A stretch of 45,270 nucleotides of DNA from assembly GCA_963169325.1 (NCBI GenBank), contig CAUJEY010000102.1, positions 1 through 45,270 on the forward strand, given 5' to 3'. The position numbers were made by a program, and so were the translations under genes. A model generated the notes under the pieces. That model searched no databases. It saw only the letters and a list, made by a program, of their open reading frames with translations, and was not told the origin of the DNA. Origin of the DNA: Bacteroidota bacterium. Lineage in GTDB: Bacteria; Bacteroidota; Bacteroidia; Chitinophagales; Saprospiraceae. Positions 1 to 8,933 of the stretch are shown here, piece after piece (positions within the stretch are counted from its first letter, which is position 1; every line of letters starts with the position of its first letter).

Positions 1-979
1 CCGCGCTGTCCGGCACGATATCAGGATCGGCACAGGAAACCGTCACATCGGGCGGGAAAAGGATATCGGCCAGTTTGCGCTGGCGGTTGATGACCTGGAT
101 GCAGGTAGCAGAATTGCCCGACTCGTCGCGGGCCGTCCAGAACCGGTGAATATAACCCGTAATCGTTCCCGGTGAGTCACAGGGCAGGTTGGCCGTCGTA
201 TCGACAAAGGAGAGCACGATAAAGGGAGAGCCGGAGCAATTGTCCATGGCCGTCGGCATGCCGGTGGTTATACCTAAACTGTCTTTCAAAAAAACAGGCG
301 TCAGGTGATCCGACGGCAGGGCGCAGGGCACGTTTATGACCGGGCAATCCAGCGCTGGCGGCAAACTGTCCACGATTTTGATATTTCCCCAACATTTATT
401 CCCGTTTTTGGAATCCGTGACCCGCGCCTGGTAGGTTTTGCCGAGATCAGTAACGGTAAGGTTGGCGGGACTCCAGGGCCCGTTGCCGAAAGGCATCGTC
501 TTGTCTACTTCCACCAGGTAAATACCCGGACAACCGTAGGGCGGAATAAGCATCTCCTCCGGGGACACGCTCACCTTGCAGTCGTCGTCCAACTCCACAG
601 TGAGCGTCGCCTTGCAAAAGAGCGACGGGCCCTGGCCGCCCACCACCTGCACCGAAAACGAACAAGAAGCCGTATTGCCGCCGGCATCGATGGCTAAAAA
701 AAGGTTCACCGTGGCGCCTACCGGAAAAGTATCGCCCGGTTGCAGGCCGGTCACTAAACCGTAAGTTACCCCGGGCTGGTCATCTTCCACCGTGACGGTA
801 TATTCGTACACCGTGTCGCAGGTTGTGGCTCCCAGCGTCAGGGTGACGTTCGGCGGGCAGGTGATGGTGGGCGGTATGGAGTCGACGGAAATATTTCCGC
901 AAAACAGGAAACCGGGCGTGGCGGCATGGAGATAAGTCAAAGCGCCAAAAAACAGGAAGGATAGTACAATTCGGTTCAT
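1..979 (-). CDS. Secreted HYR-repeat protein, 3' end beyond window
   Basis: The reading frame is open from an ATG at 979 to the left edge (about 326 residues), so the C-terminus is missing. The first 20 residues (MNRIVLSFLFFGALTYLHAA) form a classic signal peptide. At least three HYR (hyalin-type, Ig-like) repeats follow, recognisable by a Pro-Pro start and the 'xxCP' pattern: PPTITCPPNVT near residue 36, LPPALDCPVINVPC near 209 and FPPDVTVSC near 308. Cysteines are regularly spaced, as expected for a periplasmic or extracellular protein. HYR repeats in Bacteroidota usually occur in long cell-surface or secreted proteins that end in a T9SS sorting domain; that end is not visible here. The start lies 33 bp downstream of the stop of the giant SprB-repeat gene, so the two are probably co-transcribed. 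No substrate or ligand can be inferred. Confidence 0.85.
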   Translation of the reverse strand, partial: MNRIVLSFLFFGALTYLHAATPGFLFCGNISVDSIPPTITCPPNVTLTLGATTCDTVYEYTVTVEDDQPGVTYGLVTGLQPGDTFPVGATVNLFLAIDAGGNTASCSFSVQVVGGQGPSLFCKATLTVELDDDCKVSVSPEEMLIPPYGCPGIYLVEVDKTMPFGNGPWSPANLTVTDLGKTYQARVTDSKNGNKCWGNIKIVDSLPPALDCPVINVPCALPSDHLTPVFLKDSLGITTGMPTAMDNCSGSPFIVLSFVDTTANLPCDSPGTITGYIHRFWTARDESGNSATCIQVINRQRKLADILFPPDVTVSCADPDIVPDSA

Positions 980-1012
980 AGAGTAAAGTTAAGTTTATAA
1001 AAAAAATCCTTT

Positions 1013-4000
1013 TTACCGCACCACCGTCACATCCCCCTTCAACAACTCCACCACCCCGTCCGCGAACTCCACTTCCGCGTACCACACGAACACGCCGGGT
1101 ACCGGTTTATTCCCTTTTATAGTTCCGTCCCAACCCTGCGCAAACTCGTTGGGCGCAAAATTCAGCCGCTCAAAAACCAGTTCGCCCCAACGATCGAAAA
1201 TACGTAGCGACCGGATTTGCGCCAGCGCGCCCGGCCGGCTGTACAAGGTAAAATACCCGTTATCCGGATTCGTGGCATCGAAGGCAATCGCATTCGGCGC
1301 ATACACGCTGTCGCGCAGCACTTGCACCAGCACCTGCTGCTCCCATACACACCCCTGCGGGGTAGAAAAACGCACCGGATAATACGTGGTACCAAAGGGT
1401 TTTACCCATAAAGTCGGGCAGGTATCGCAGGCCGTAAGCGCCGATGTCAGATTGAACCATTGAATATCGACCGCGATGTCCGGCGGCAAAGCGGGATTGA
1501 TTTCCGTGTACAACAACACGCTGTCGCCCAGGTGAATGATCGTATCGGCATACACCCGGCCCAGTTCCAAAGGCAGTTCGGGCATCTCGTATTCAAACTG
1601 GAAAACACATCCCAGCGAATCTTCTACATGCAGTACATGCCCGCCGCCCCGCACGCGCTCGAACAGGGCTGTTTCGGTAAAAGGCGGCTGATCGAGGCCG
1701 TACAAAACGCCGGCCGGCAAACCTTCCACCATCAAAGTGCCGTCTGTTTTTCCGGCGCAGGGCAGTTGAATGGCTGTAAAAACCGGCTCATAAGGCGGCG
1801 GCTCCTGAATAGTGGCCGATCCGGTTATTGTGCAGCCGTTGGCATCGGCGAGGGTGACAGTATAAGTCCCTGCGGCCAAATCGTTCAGTTGGGCGCCGGC
1901 AGACCCGTCGGACCACTGAAAACTAAACGGCGCCACTCCCCCACCCTGCTGCGCGCTCACTTGTCCGGTACTGCTGCCCTGGCAAAGGACATCCACCACC
2001 GCCAACGTCAAACCCAGCGGCGCGGGCGCCGTCAGCACGGCGTCGAGCACAAACACACAGTCATTTGCATCGGTAATTGAAAAACTATAGGCGCCGTCCG
2101 GCAAACCGCCGACAACCGGGCCGGCAGGGCTGTATTGATACGGCGGCGTTCCTCCGGTGGGTACCAGGTTTATTTGCCCGCTGCTGTCGCCAAAACAAGC
2201 CGGTGGCGTCAGGTTCGCCGTAGCCGTCAGCATCGGTGGCTGGCCGATTTCGGCAGGTACCGGGTAAATACAACCCAGCGCATCGGTGACGGTAGCAATA
2301 TAGTTTCCAGCCTTGCCTGTGTATGAATTTCCACTTCCGCCGCCCGGCCAGGCATACAGGAAGGGCGGATAACCGTTGCCCTGTATGGAAGCCGCCCCGT
2401 CGTTTCCGCCGAAACAATCCACCGAATCGGTCGCAACGGTAAATGTGGACAACAATGAATCTATCGTCGCGCTGATTTCAGCCGTGCAGTTATTGGCGTC
2501 TGATATCGTTACCGTATATAAACCGCCGGGCAGGCCGTTTTGCGTGTACACCGCGCCGGACACCGCCTGTCCGTTAGCGCTGAACGGCGACACGCCGCCC
2601 TGAATCGAAACGGTCAGCGCGCCGTTGGCGCCGCCGGGACAAATCGCATCCGTCACGAGGGTATCCAATATTAAAGCCGTAGGTTCGCTCAGGGTGGCCG
2701 CGGTTTCTGCGGTACAGCCGTTCGCGTCCGTGGCCGTCACGGCATAGTCGCCGGCCGTCAAATTTCCTATCATAGAGCCGGTTCCGGCCGGCGACCAGGC
2801 AAATTGATAAGCGGCTGTTCCGCCTCCGGCATTTGCCGTGAGGCTGCCATCGCTGCTGCCCGCGCAAGTCACCCCGTACCCGTTGTAATCCGATGCCGTG
2901 AGCAAAACCGCCAGCGGTTCCGGTTGACCGACCGTAGCCGTAACCGTATCCATACAGCCCAGCGCATCAGCGACGAGCAATGTATAGTTGCCGGCGGGCA
3001 CGTTGTTTAGTTGATCGCCTGTGTAAGCCGGATCGTTCCAGGTATACCCGAGCGGCAATTCAGCGCCCTGCACCGACGACGTTATGCTACCCGTAGAATC
3101 ACCGAAGCATAACGCGGGCGTTGTTGTCAACGACAATTCCAACAAACGGGTGGTAATCCGGATGGTATCGAAGGAAGCGCAACCCTGCGGCCGGGTCGTT
3201 TTTAAAATAAGCGTTTCTGAAAAAATATGGCTGCCGCCAAAATTGCCGGTGTACAAATAACCGGGATTCGGCACGCCGGGATCACTCAAATAAGGCGATG
3301 CCGGCATCCATTCATATTGGTAATTAGTCACCGTCGCCGCGCCGATCTGAATACTTGTTCCTGCACATACCGTGCTGTCTGTCCCCGCATTTTCCAGCGG
3401 CACAAAAGGCAGATAAATCGAGCCCTGCAGGCAGGAACAAGCCGTATCCGTCAGCACCAGCCAAAGACCGGAACAGGAGGCTATACCCGGCACACCCACC
3501 GTTTCTGAAAACAGTTTGCCTGCGCCGGGCAGCAGGCCGTTGACGTCCGCGGCAATTGTTTGTATCAGCGCGTCGGTGGGGTCCAGTTGGCCGTTCTGGT
3601 CAATATCCAGCCGGATGTCTACCTGCAACGCGCCGCCGCCGGGCAAAGCGCCCGAGGTATTGTTGATCAAAAACTCTATTTGCCATTGTTCCTGGTTCGC
3701 ATTCAGCGTTTGGCCCGTGCCGCCTGGATCGGACAAGGTAAAGGTCGGTTTTTCAAAAAATGTACTGAAAGACGCCTGCCGCGTGATAAAATCAATCGCA
3801 CAACTCGTATTGCCGCAGGCCACGTCTTCCGTTTGCAGGGTTTGTACAAAAAGGTCGTAAGCCGCGTTACAGCCCGCTGTAATGTCGGTATTTTGTATTT
3901 TAAATAGAAAAACAATAGAATCTCCGGCAGCAACGCCGGGTGGCATATCGAAATACAGGAAGATCACGTCGTCGAACGGCGCCGGTGCAGACACGCCGGC

Positions 4001-7000
4001 CGGACCGTTGTACACCGGTTGGTAAGAGCCCGGCACATAGATAAAATCGCCGGGCAGCACCACCCGTATTTTTTCGTTGGCGGCCGTTAGTCCCTGGTTT
4101 CCGGGATTGATCACCGTAACCCGAACGGTATTTTCTGCACAAAAAGAAGCCGGAAAGGGCATTTGTAATAATAACTGGTAATCGTTGCTCGCGGTCGGTG
4201 CGCCGTTGATAGACAACTCCGGCGCTACGAAACGGGAGGTGCTATGCCGTGTGCCGCAGGCATTGTCCCAGGCTGTGGAATAGAAAAACCGGGTTCCGTC
4301 TATATAGTCGCAATTGGTTTCCACCTGAAAACGGATTTCAAAGGCGTTGGCCGGGGCGGAGAATACCCCCGGAAGTCCTTCTATGGCAAACGGCGGCTGC
4401 GAAAAATCAGGCGTCCACAACAAACCGTCGGGTGTGACGGCCGGATCGGGCAAGGGTATCGTTACCCCGTTGTACGTGATGGTGGCGCTACCCGGCGCGT
4501 ACACCTGACCGGCTTGCGGCAATTTTACCAATACGTCCACCTCATACAGGTTCCCTTCTTCCACATTGATCACTTTGACCGTATAATCGATCGGATCGCA
4601 CAAATTGACCGGCGCGGCAGGGCTTTCCGTCACGTTTACCTGGGCCGAGCCTTCTTTGGGGATAAACACAAGCGTCAGCGGGCGATCCAAAATACAAGGC
4701 GCCGCGCCGCTGCATTGTATGCCCGGCCGAAGAATCAGCGTATCCAATACACATTCGATCAGATCCGCTTTCAATTCGATGATACGGCACTGGTTTTCTT
4801 GTAATAACAGCCCGCGTACCTGCGCCATGTTGATGTCCGGAAAACTGATCGTCAGCGGTTGCGGCAGGCCGGGGTCGGTGACATCGACGGCGGAACTCAG
4901 TTGCAGAGCGGTTCCCGACTCTATAAAAAGGACAGGCTCCGGAATATCAAACGAAACCGCAGGGTTACAATATTCGATATACCAGGTTGGAATTCTGTTT
5001 ACCGACAGCGGGGCAAAAGCCGACAGGCTCAGTTCGTTGAAATCCGGCACCCCGGTAAAGCCCGTGTTCTGGAGCATATTTATGGAATCGAGCGTGGCCA
5101 GCAGGCGGTGCCCGATGATATCCACCGTCGTTTTTGTCGTATCGGGCGGGCAGGTCAGGCGGGCATCCAGATACAGCACGGCGGGCGCCTGACCCTTGTA
5201 ATAATCCGTCACCGGAAGTCCGGGCGGGCGCAGAAAAAGCAACCCTGGCGCCCCGGATGCCAGCGTAACCGGCGCCGGATCGGCCAGCGGAATCAGTTGC
5301 GTAACCGGCAGGCCGGTGCCCCCGTCGCCTTCGTCGTATTGCCACACCGCGCTGCCCGGCACATATTCGTAGCCGGGGCCGAGGCCGACAAAAAGCGAGT
5401 CATACACGTACAACGGGCGTATTTCGCCTGGAAAAATATCCGAATTAATCGCCGCTGAAAGGCCCTGGTTGAAATACACCTCGAGCCGCATGTTTCCACA
5501 AACCTCCACCGGAAAAATATTATTGACGGCGAAGGAGTAATCCGGGTTAATCACGCCGAATTCGGTATTTTTCATTTTACACAATACCGAATCGCCGTGG
5601 TACATAAACGGAAAACGTACGCGCAGGTCGTCCAGAATAGTCACTTCGTTGTTGGGCAGGGCTTCGTTCAAATGGGCTTTGATCTCCACCTCGATCCGGT
5701 CGCCCGGCGTGAGGTGGACGCCGCCGGCAAACAGGCAGCCGCCCGGCTGAGTCAGCGACAAGAGCGTAATTTCCCAGATATGATATCCGTCTAAATAAGA
5801 TTCGCCGGTAACGAGTTGATCGCATGGAAACGATTGACCGGTCTCCGCATCCACCAGGGTAATGGCGGTGTTGAGGTGTTGAAAAAATGGATTGAGCGAA
5901 CCGTTGTAATAGTACACCTGAATTTGGGCGCTGTCGAACAGGTCGCCCGCCGTACCGTCGATCAGGGCCGATGCGCGGAACAACACGGTGTCGTAGGGAA
6001 TGCCGGTGGTCAGTTCCAGTCCGGGCAGGTTGGGGTCAACCCGGGTGGTCAGCGTATGATCGGTAAATCCGAGCGTGATACGTTGCACCCAAAAACTATC
6101 GGCAAAAATGCCGTGCATTTGCGACGTGTCGTCGGGCCGCGGACAATCTAGGGTGAACGGGTCGCCGGAGTCGCACAGCAGTTGCAGCACTTGGTCGCAG
6201 CCGTTGCCGCAGGTCCAGGTCATTTTAACTTCCACTTTATATGTTCGCGGCTCGTACGGCGGCGTACAAATGGCAGAATCGTCGATATCCGGCGGGCAAA
6301 CCGTCACCAGGGGCAGGATGAGATTGCCGGTGGGTTTGGGCAACAACAGGTACAGGCTATCGCCCTGGGTCCACCACGGAACGGCCACGTTGTCCAACAG
6401 CGGCTGAAAAACGGCCGGCACTTCCAGCACTTCCGGCAAAATATATTGCAGGATTAAACTATCGTTCGGGCAAAGGGCGTCCAGCCCTGTAAAACTCACG
6501 CCCAGGCTGTATTCAAAATCATACTGGTTGCCGGCTTCCAGTAAAAAATCATTCGCGTCGGTGAATCCGGAGCCCGAAAAAGCAATACCGGTTTTCAGAT
6601 TGGTCGGCCAGGCCGACGACACCGTGCTCCCGCAGGGATTGGAAAAAGTGACACGGGTGCCGATAAACCAGTCGCTGAGCACGCTGTTGCAGGCCGTACA
6701 GGCCGGATCGAAGTCGATGGACAAGGTCAGCACCGCCGAATTGCCCGGCGCCAGGTCGTCGAACTGGCCGTCGCCGTCTTCATCCGAAAGGCCGCCCGGC
6801 CCGTCGGGATCGCCCGCGAGGGTCGATAAGGACATGCGGTAAGGATCAATGGCCCCGGGCGCCGAAACATCGGCCAGGCTGGTGAAGGCCGCCCGAAAGA
6901 GGCTCATCGGCAAACAATCCACCTTTTGCCAGGCGGTCTCCGGGTTGAGCGGATCTATGTAATAACCCGTGATCCATTCGAGGTTCAGGGCCGGCGCTGT

Positions 7001-7915
7001 CCCGGTGTTTTCTATTTTGATTTCCAGCGGCGCCGGCTCGCAGGGCCGGGGCGACGTGAACGGGACATTGGCGCTCACCACCACGTTGGGCGCCGGGCTC
7101 AAGCCAGCTGAAATCGTATAAAAGTCAAATTTAGGCGCCAGGCAAACCTCTCCGTCGGGGCAACGCCAACCGAACTGTACGATGAATGAGGTTTCGGGAC
7201 AGCCCTTCATGCGCAGCGTTTGCGTCACCACCACCGAATCCTGGTGCGACAGCAGGCTGTCCGGCCCCAAATCGGTACCCGTCAGGATCAGGGTATCCCC
7301 GGTCATGGTTCCCGTGGTATTGATCAGTTCCAGGCCGGCCTGACTGAACGTATCGACGACATACAGTTGATAAATGGCGCCGAAACCCTCGTTTTTAAGC
7401 GTAAACGTGCGGACAAAAACGTCGTCGGTCGCCCCGGTATAGTTCCAGTTCTGGCCGGGCGTGAGGGTGACGACGGGCGCGCGCACATTGTATTCGCTCC
7501 CGAACAAGGGGTCCTGCGCAATGCCCCCGGTTGTGATTCGTATGGTATCACGAATACCGCCCTGATCCTGGGCGGCGCAATCCACGCGTACCCGGAGTTG
7601 GAACGTGAGTGCGGCATTTCCATTGATAGAAGGCAGTGAAAAAACGGGACAGCGCAAATCCGACAGATCGGAAGCGGCAAGTCCTGTTACCCCCGTGTAT
7701 TTCAGCCCTTCGGGCAAACAATACTGCAGGGTGCCGGCGACCTGGGTTTGTGGCGAACTGTTGGTGAGGGTGATCTGGTAAACGACTTCCTGACAAGGCG
7801 AAATATCGTTTGGAATGGTGGTCTCCAGGGTGAAAACCGAAGAAATGGCGGAAAAAGCCATCAGGGCAAATACGGACAGGCCCTGAAAAAGCAGGTTGGT
7901 AAGAGGTACCGGCAT
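1013..7915 (-). CDS. Giant secreted SprB-repeat protein with T9SS type B (CHU_C) C-terminal domain
   Basis: This encodes a 2300-residue secreted protein. I chose the ATG at 7915 (MPVPLTNLLFQGLSVFALMA, a signal peptide). The frame stays open to 8026, but those 37 extra residues would be the translation of an intergenic inverted repeat. Residues 1 to about 1590 are a long series of beta-sandwich-like segments resembling DUF11/conserved-repeat modules ('xxVxIxNTGTAPA', 'VTVINPGNQGL'). Residues about 1595-2155 hold seven SprB-type repeats, each with a 'CFGDSTGSI'-like start, a 'GGxxPYxYxW' core and a 'GxYxVTVTDANGC' end. Residues about 2205-2300 are the gliding-motility-associated CHU_C domain ('FDRWGELVFE', 'WDGTIKGNKPVPGVFVWY'), a T9SS type B signal. 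By analogy with SprB it is probably exported across the outer membrane and surface-attached or released. It likely forms an operon with the HYR gene downstream. A role in adhesion or gliding is inference only. Confidence 0.9.
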   Translation of the reverse strand: MPVPLTNLLFQGLSVFALMAFSAISSVFTLETTIPNDISPCQEVVYQITLTNSSPQTQVAGTLQYCLPEGLKYTGVTGLAASDLSDLRCPVFSLPSINGNAALTFQLRVRVDCAAQDQGGIRDTIRITTGGIAQDPLFGSEYNVRAPVVTLTPGQNWNYTGATDDVFVRTFTLKNEGFGAIYQLYVVDTFSQAGLELINTTGTMTGDTLILTGTDLGPDSLLSHQDSVVVTQTLRMKGCPETSFIVQFGWRCPDGEVCLAPKFDFYTISAGLSPAPNVVVSANVPFTSPRPCEPAPLEIKIENTGTAPALNLEWITGYYIDPLNPETAWQKVDCLPMSLFRAAFTSLADVSAPGAIDPYRMSLSTLAGDPDGPGGLSDEDGDGQFDDLAPGNSAVLTLSIDFDPACTACNSVLSDWFIGTRVTFSNPCGSTVSSAWPTNLKTGIAFSGSGFTDANDFLLEAGNQYDFEYSLGVSFTGLDALCPNDSLILQYILPEVLEVPAVFQPLLDNVAVPWWTQGDSLYLLLPKPTGNLILPLVTVCPPDIDDSAICTPPYEPRTYKVEVKMTWTCGNGCDQVLQLLCDSGDPFTLDCPRPDDTSQMHGIFADSFWVQRITLGFTDHTLTTRVDPNLPGLELTTGIPYDTVLFRASALIDGTAGDLFDSAQIQVYYYNGSLNPFFQHLNTAITLVDAETGQSFPCDQLVTGESYLDGYHIWEITLLSLTQPGGCLFAGGVHLTPGDRIEVEIKAHLNEALPNNEVTILDDLRVRFPFMYHGDSVLCKMKNTEFGVINPDYSFAVNNIFPVEVCGNMRLEVYFNQGLSAAINSDIFPGEIRPLYVYDSLFVGLGPGYEYVPGSAVWQYDEGDGGTGLPVTQLIPLADPAPVTLASGAPGLLFLRPPGLPVTDYYKGQAPAVLYLDARLTCPPDTTKTTVDIIGHRLLATLDSINMLQNTGFTGVPDFNELSLSAFAPLSVNRIPTWYIEYCNPAVSFDIPEPVLFIESGTALQLSSAVDVTDPGLPQPLTISFPDINMAQVRGLLLQENQCRIIELKADLIECVLDTLILRPGIQCSGAAPCILDRPLTLVFIPKEGSAQVNVTESPAAPVNLCDPIDYTVKVINVEEGNLYEVDVLVKLPQAGQVYAPGSATITYNGVTIPLPDPAVTPDGLLWTPDFSQPPFAIEGLPGVFSAPANAFEIRFQVETNCDYIDGTRFFYSTAWDNACGTRHSTSRFVAPELSINGAPTASNDYQLLLQMPFPASFCAENTVRVTVINPGNQGLTAANEKIRVVLPGDFIYVPGSYQPVYNGPAGVSAPAPFDDVIFLYFDMPPGVAAGDSIVFLFKIQNTDITAGCNAAYDLFVQTLQTEDVACGNTSCAIDFITRQASFSTFFEKPTFTLSDPGGTGQTLNANQEQWQIEFLINNTSGALPGGGALQVDIRLDIDQNGQLDPTDALIQTIAADVNGLLPGAGKLFSETVGVPGIASCSGLWLVLTDTACSCLQGSIYLPFVPLENAGTDSTVCAGTSIQIGAATVTNYQYEWMPASPYLSDPGVPNPGYLYTGNFGGSHIFSETLILKTTRPQGCASFDTIRITTRLLELSLTTTPALCFGDSTGSITSSVQGAELPLGYTWNDPAYTGDQLNNVPAGNYTLLVADALGCMDTVTATVGQPEPLAVLLTASDYNGYGVTCAGSSDGSLTANAGGGTAAYQFAWSPAGTGSMIGNLTAGDYAVTATDANGCTAETAATLSEPTALILDTLVTDAICPGGANGALTVSIQGGVSPFSANGQAVSGAVYTQNGLPGGLYTVTISDANNCTAEISATIDSLLSTFTVATDSVDCFGGNDGAASIQGNGYPPFLYAWPGGGSGNSYTGKAGNYIATVTDALGCIYPVPAEIGQPPMLTATANLTPPACFGDSSGQINLVPTGGTPPYQYSPAGPVVGGLPDGAYSFSITDANDCVFVLDAVLTAPAPLGLTLAVVDVLCQGSSTGQVSAQQGGGVAPFSFQWSDGSAGAQLNDLAAGTYTVTLADANGCTITGSATIQEPPPYEPVFTAIQLPCAGKTDGTLMVEGLPAGVLYGLDQPPFTETALFERVRGGGHVLHVEDSLGCVFQFEYEMPELPLELGRVYADTIIHLGDSVLLYTEINPALPPDIAVDIQWFNLTSALTACDTCPTLWVKPFGTTYYPVRFSTPQGCVWEQQVLVQVLRDSVYAPNAIAFDATNPDNGYFTLYSRPGALAQIRSLRIFDRWGELVFERLNFAPNEFAQGWDGTIKGNKPVPGVFVWYAEVEFADGVVELLKGDVTVVR

Positions 7916-7960
7916 AAGGAAAAAGGGATGATTTTGTGCAACAAGATTAAAAGAAGTTAT

Positions 7961-8045
<85 letters not shown>

Positions 8046-8131
8046 AAAACTTTTTGCACAAAACCAGTACCAAAAAGCCCGCGCAAATGCCGCCCTTCTT
8101 GCATTTGAGGCTTTTATCCCCCCCAGAAGGG

Positions 8132-8332
8132 TTACTTCCGCATCTTTTTGGACATTTTCTTCGGGAATAGTCCGGACTGGCCTTTTCTCGTCGACTTTAT
8201 TTCCCCCTTTTTATTCACCGGCGGTCGCAGGCTTTCATTGGCCGGGCAGCCGCTTTTTTGGCTGCAAGCCGGGGTGAGTAAAGCAAGGGAGATGGCGAAA
8301 GAGAGGAAAACGAAAAAGCGATATTTTTTCAT
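8132..8332 (-). CDS. Small basic lipoprotein, function unknown
   Basis: A 66-residue ORF starts with a lipoprotein signal: MKKYR, a hydrophobic stretch (residues 6-19) and a lipobox LTPAC with the acylated Cys at 23. The mature part is only 43 residues and strongly basic toward the end (several Lys/Arg, ending KKMSKKMRK). I do not recognise a family. The well-formed lipobox and the ATG start argue that it is real; the short length and lack of a known domain argue for caution. Long inverted repeats flank it on both sides, so it looks like an isolated transcription unit. Lack of an Asp at +2 (the residue is Ser) gives no inner-membrane retention signal in the E. coli sense; final localisation is uncertain. 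Confidence 0.6.
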   Translation of the reverse strand: MKKYRFFVFLSFAISLALLTPACSQKSGCPANESLRPPVNKKGEIKSTRKGQSGLFPKKMSKKMRK

Positions 8333-8390
8333 TTAAAGAATTTTATGACATTTCTGTTTGTCGTTGATAATACTCCTTTTATACGGTAAA

Positions 8391-8563
8391 TCAGATGGCT
8401 CACTGCGTTCGCCATGACAGCTCGATAACATTAATTTTCTGTCGGATTCCTCGCTGCGCTCGAAATATTCAAAGCGTTCCCGGTAAATTTCGAGCGCAGC
8501 GAGGAATCCGATGGAAAATTAACCGCGCGCGAGCTGTCATGTCGACTGAAAGGAGACATCTGA
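8391..8563. repeat. Nested inverted repeat with 25-bp perfect core
   Basis: The core arms 8442-8466 and 8487-8511 (GGATTCCTCGCTGCGCTCGA type) are perfect reverse complements around a 20-base loop. Outside the core, AATTTTC/GAAAATT, CAGCTCG/CGAGCTG and the outer TCAGATG (8391-8397)/CATCTGA (8557-8563) are also mirrored, so about 170 bp can fold into one long interrupted stem. No coding content is seen. It is the first of three adjacent, unrelated inverted repeats filling the roughly 600-bp gap between the small lipoprotein and membrane protein genes. Confidence 0.85.
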
Positions 8564-8578
8564 CTTATCGTGAGGGTC

Positions 8579-8693
8579 TCATAAGTTCTCGCAGAAAATT
8601 TTCTTTCCCGCAGATCACCGCAGATTTTTATTTTGACATCTTGTGAAAATAATCTGCGAAAATCTGCGGCATCTGCGGGAAATGGACTTATGA
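8579..8693. repeat. Inverted repeat built on CTGCGG words
   Basis: Outer arms TCATAAGT (8579-8586) and ACTTATGA (8686-8693), and inner arms TTTCCCGCAGAT (8604-8615) and ATCTGCGGGAAA (8671-8682), are reverse complements. Between them, the word CGCAGAT/ATCTGCG repeats two to three times on each side. This is the second of three tandem inverted repeats in the gap and has no coding content. Confidence 0.8.
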
Positions 8694-8752
8694 TACAGCC
8701 TCTTTAGTCTGTTTTTTAAACCACAGAGTATAAAAAGCACAGAGTACACTTC

Positions 8753-8867
8753 TTTCACGCAAAGTCGCAAAGTCGCAAAGTAAGAGGGGCTAAAACCTTT
8801 ATATTTCACGAAAATGTATAAGCGTTATCCCCCCTCTTACTTTGCGCCTTTGCACCTTTGCGTGAAA
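8753..8867. repeat. Inverted repeat built on CGCAAAG heptamer words
   Basis: Arms TTTCACGCAAAG (8753-8764)/CTTTGCGTGAAA (8856-8867) and GCAAAGTAAGAGGGG (8775-8789)/CCCCTCTTACTTTGC (8831-8845) pair. Three CGCAAAGT-like words occur on the left and three ACTTTGCG-like words on the right, with small differences. A further run of CTTTGTG words continues to about 8910, close to the stop of the membrane protein gene. It may act as a terminator structure; no T-run is obvious. Confidence 0.85.
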
Positions 8868-8933
8868 TAAGTATACTCTACGCTTTGTGTCTTTGTGCCT
8901 TTGTGTGAAATAAAAATGTCCATTAGATTGCTT

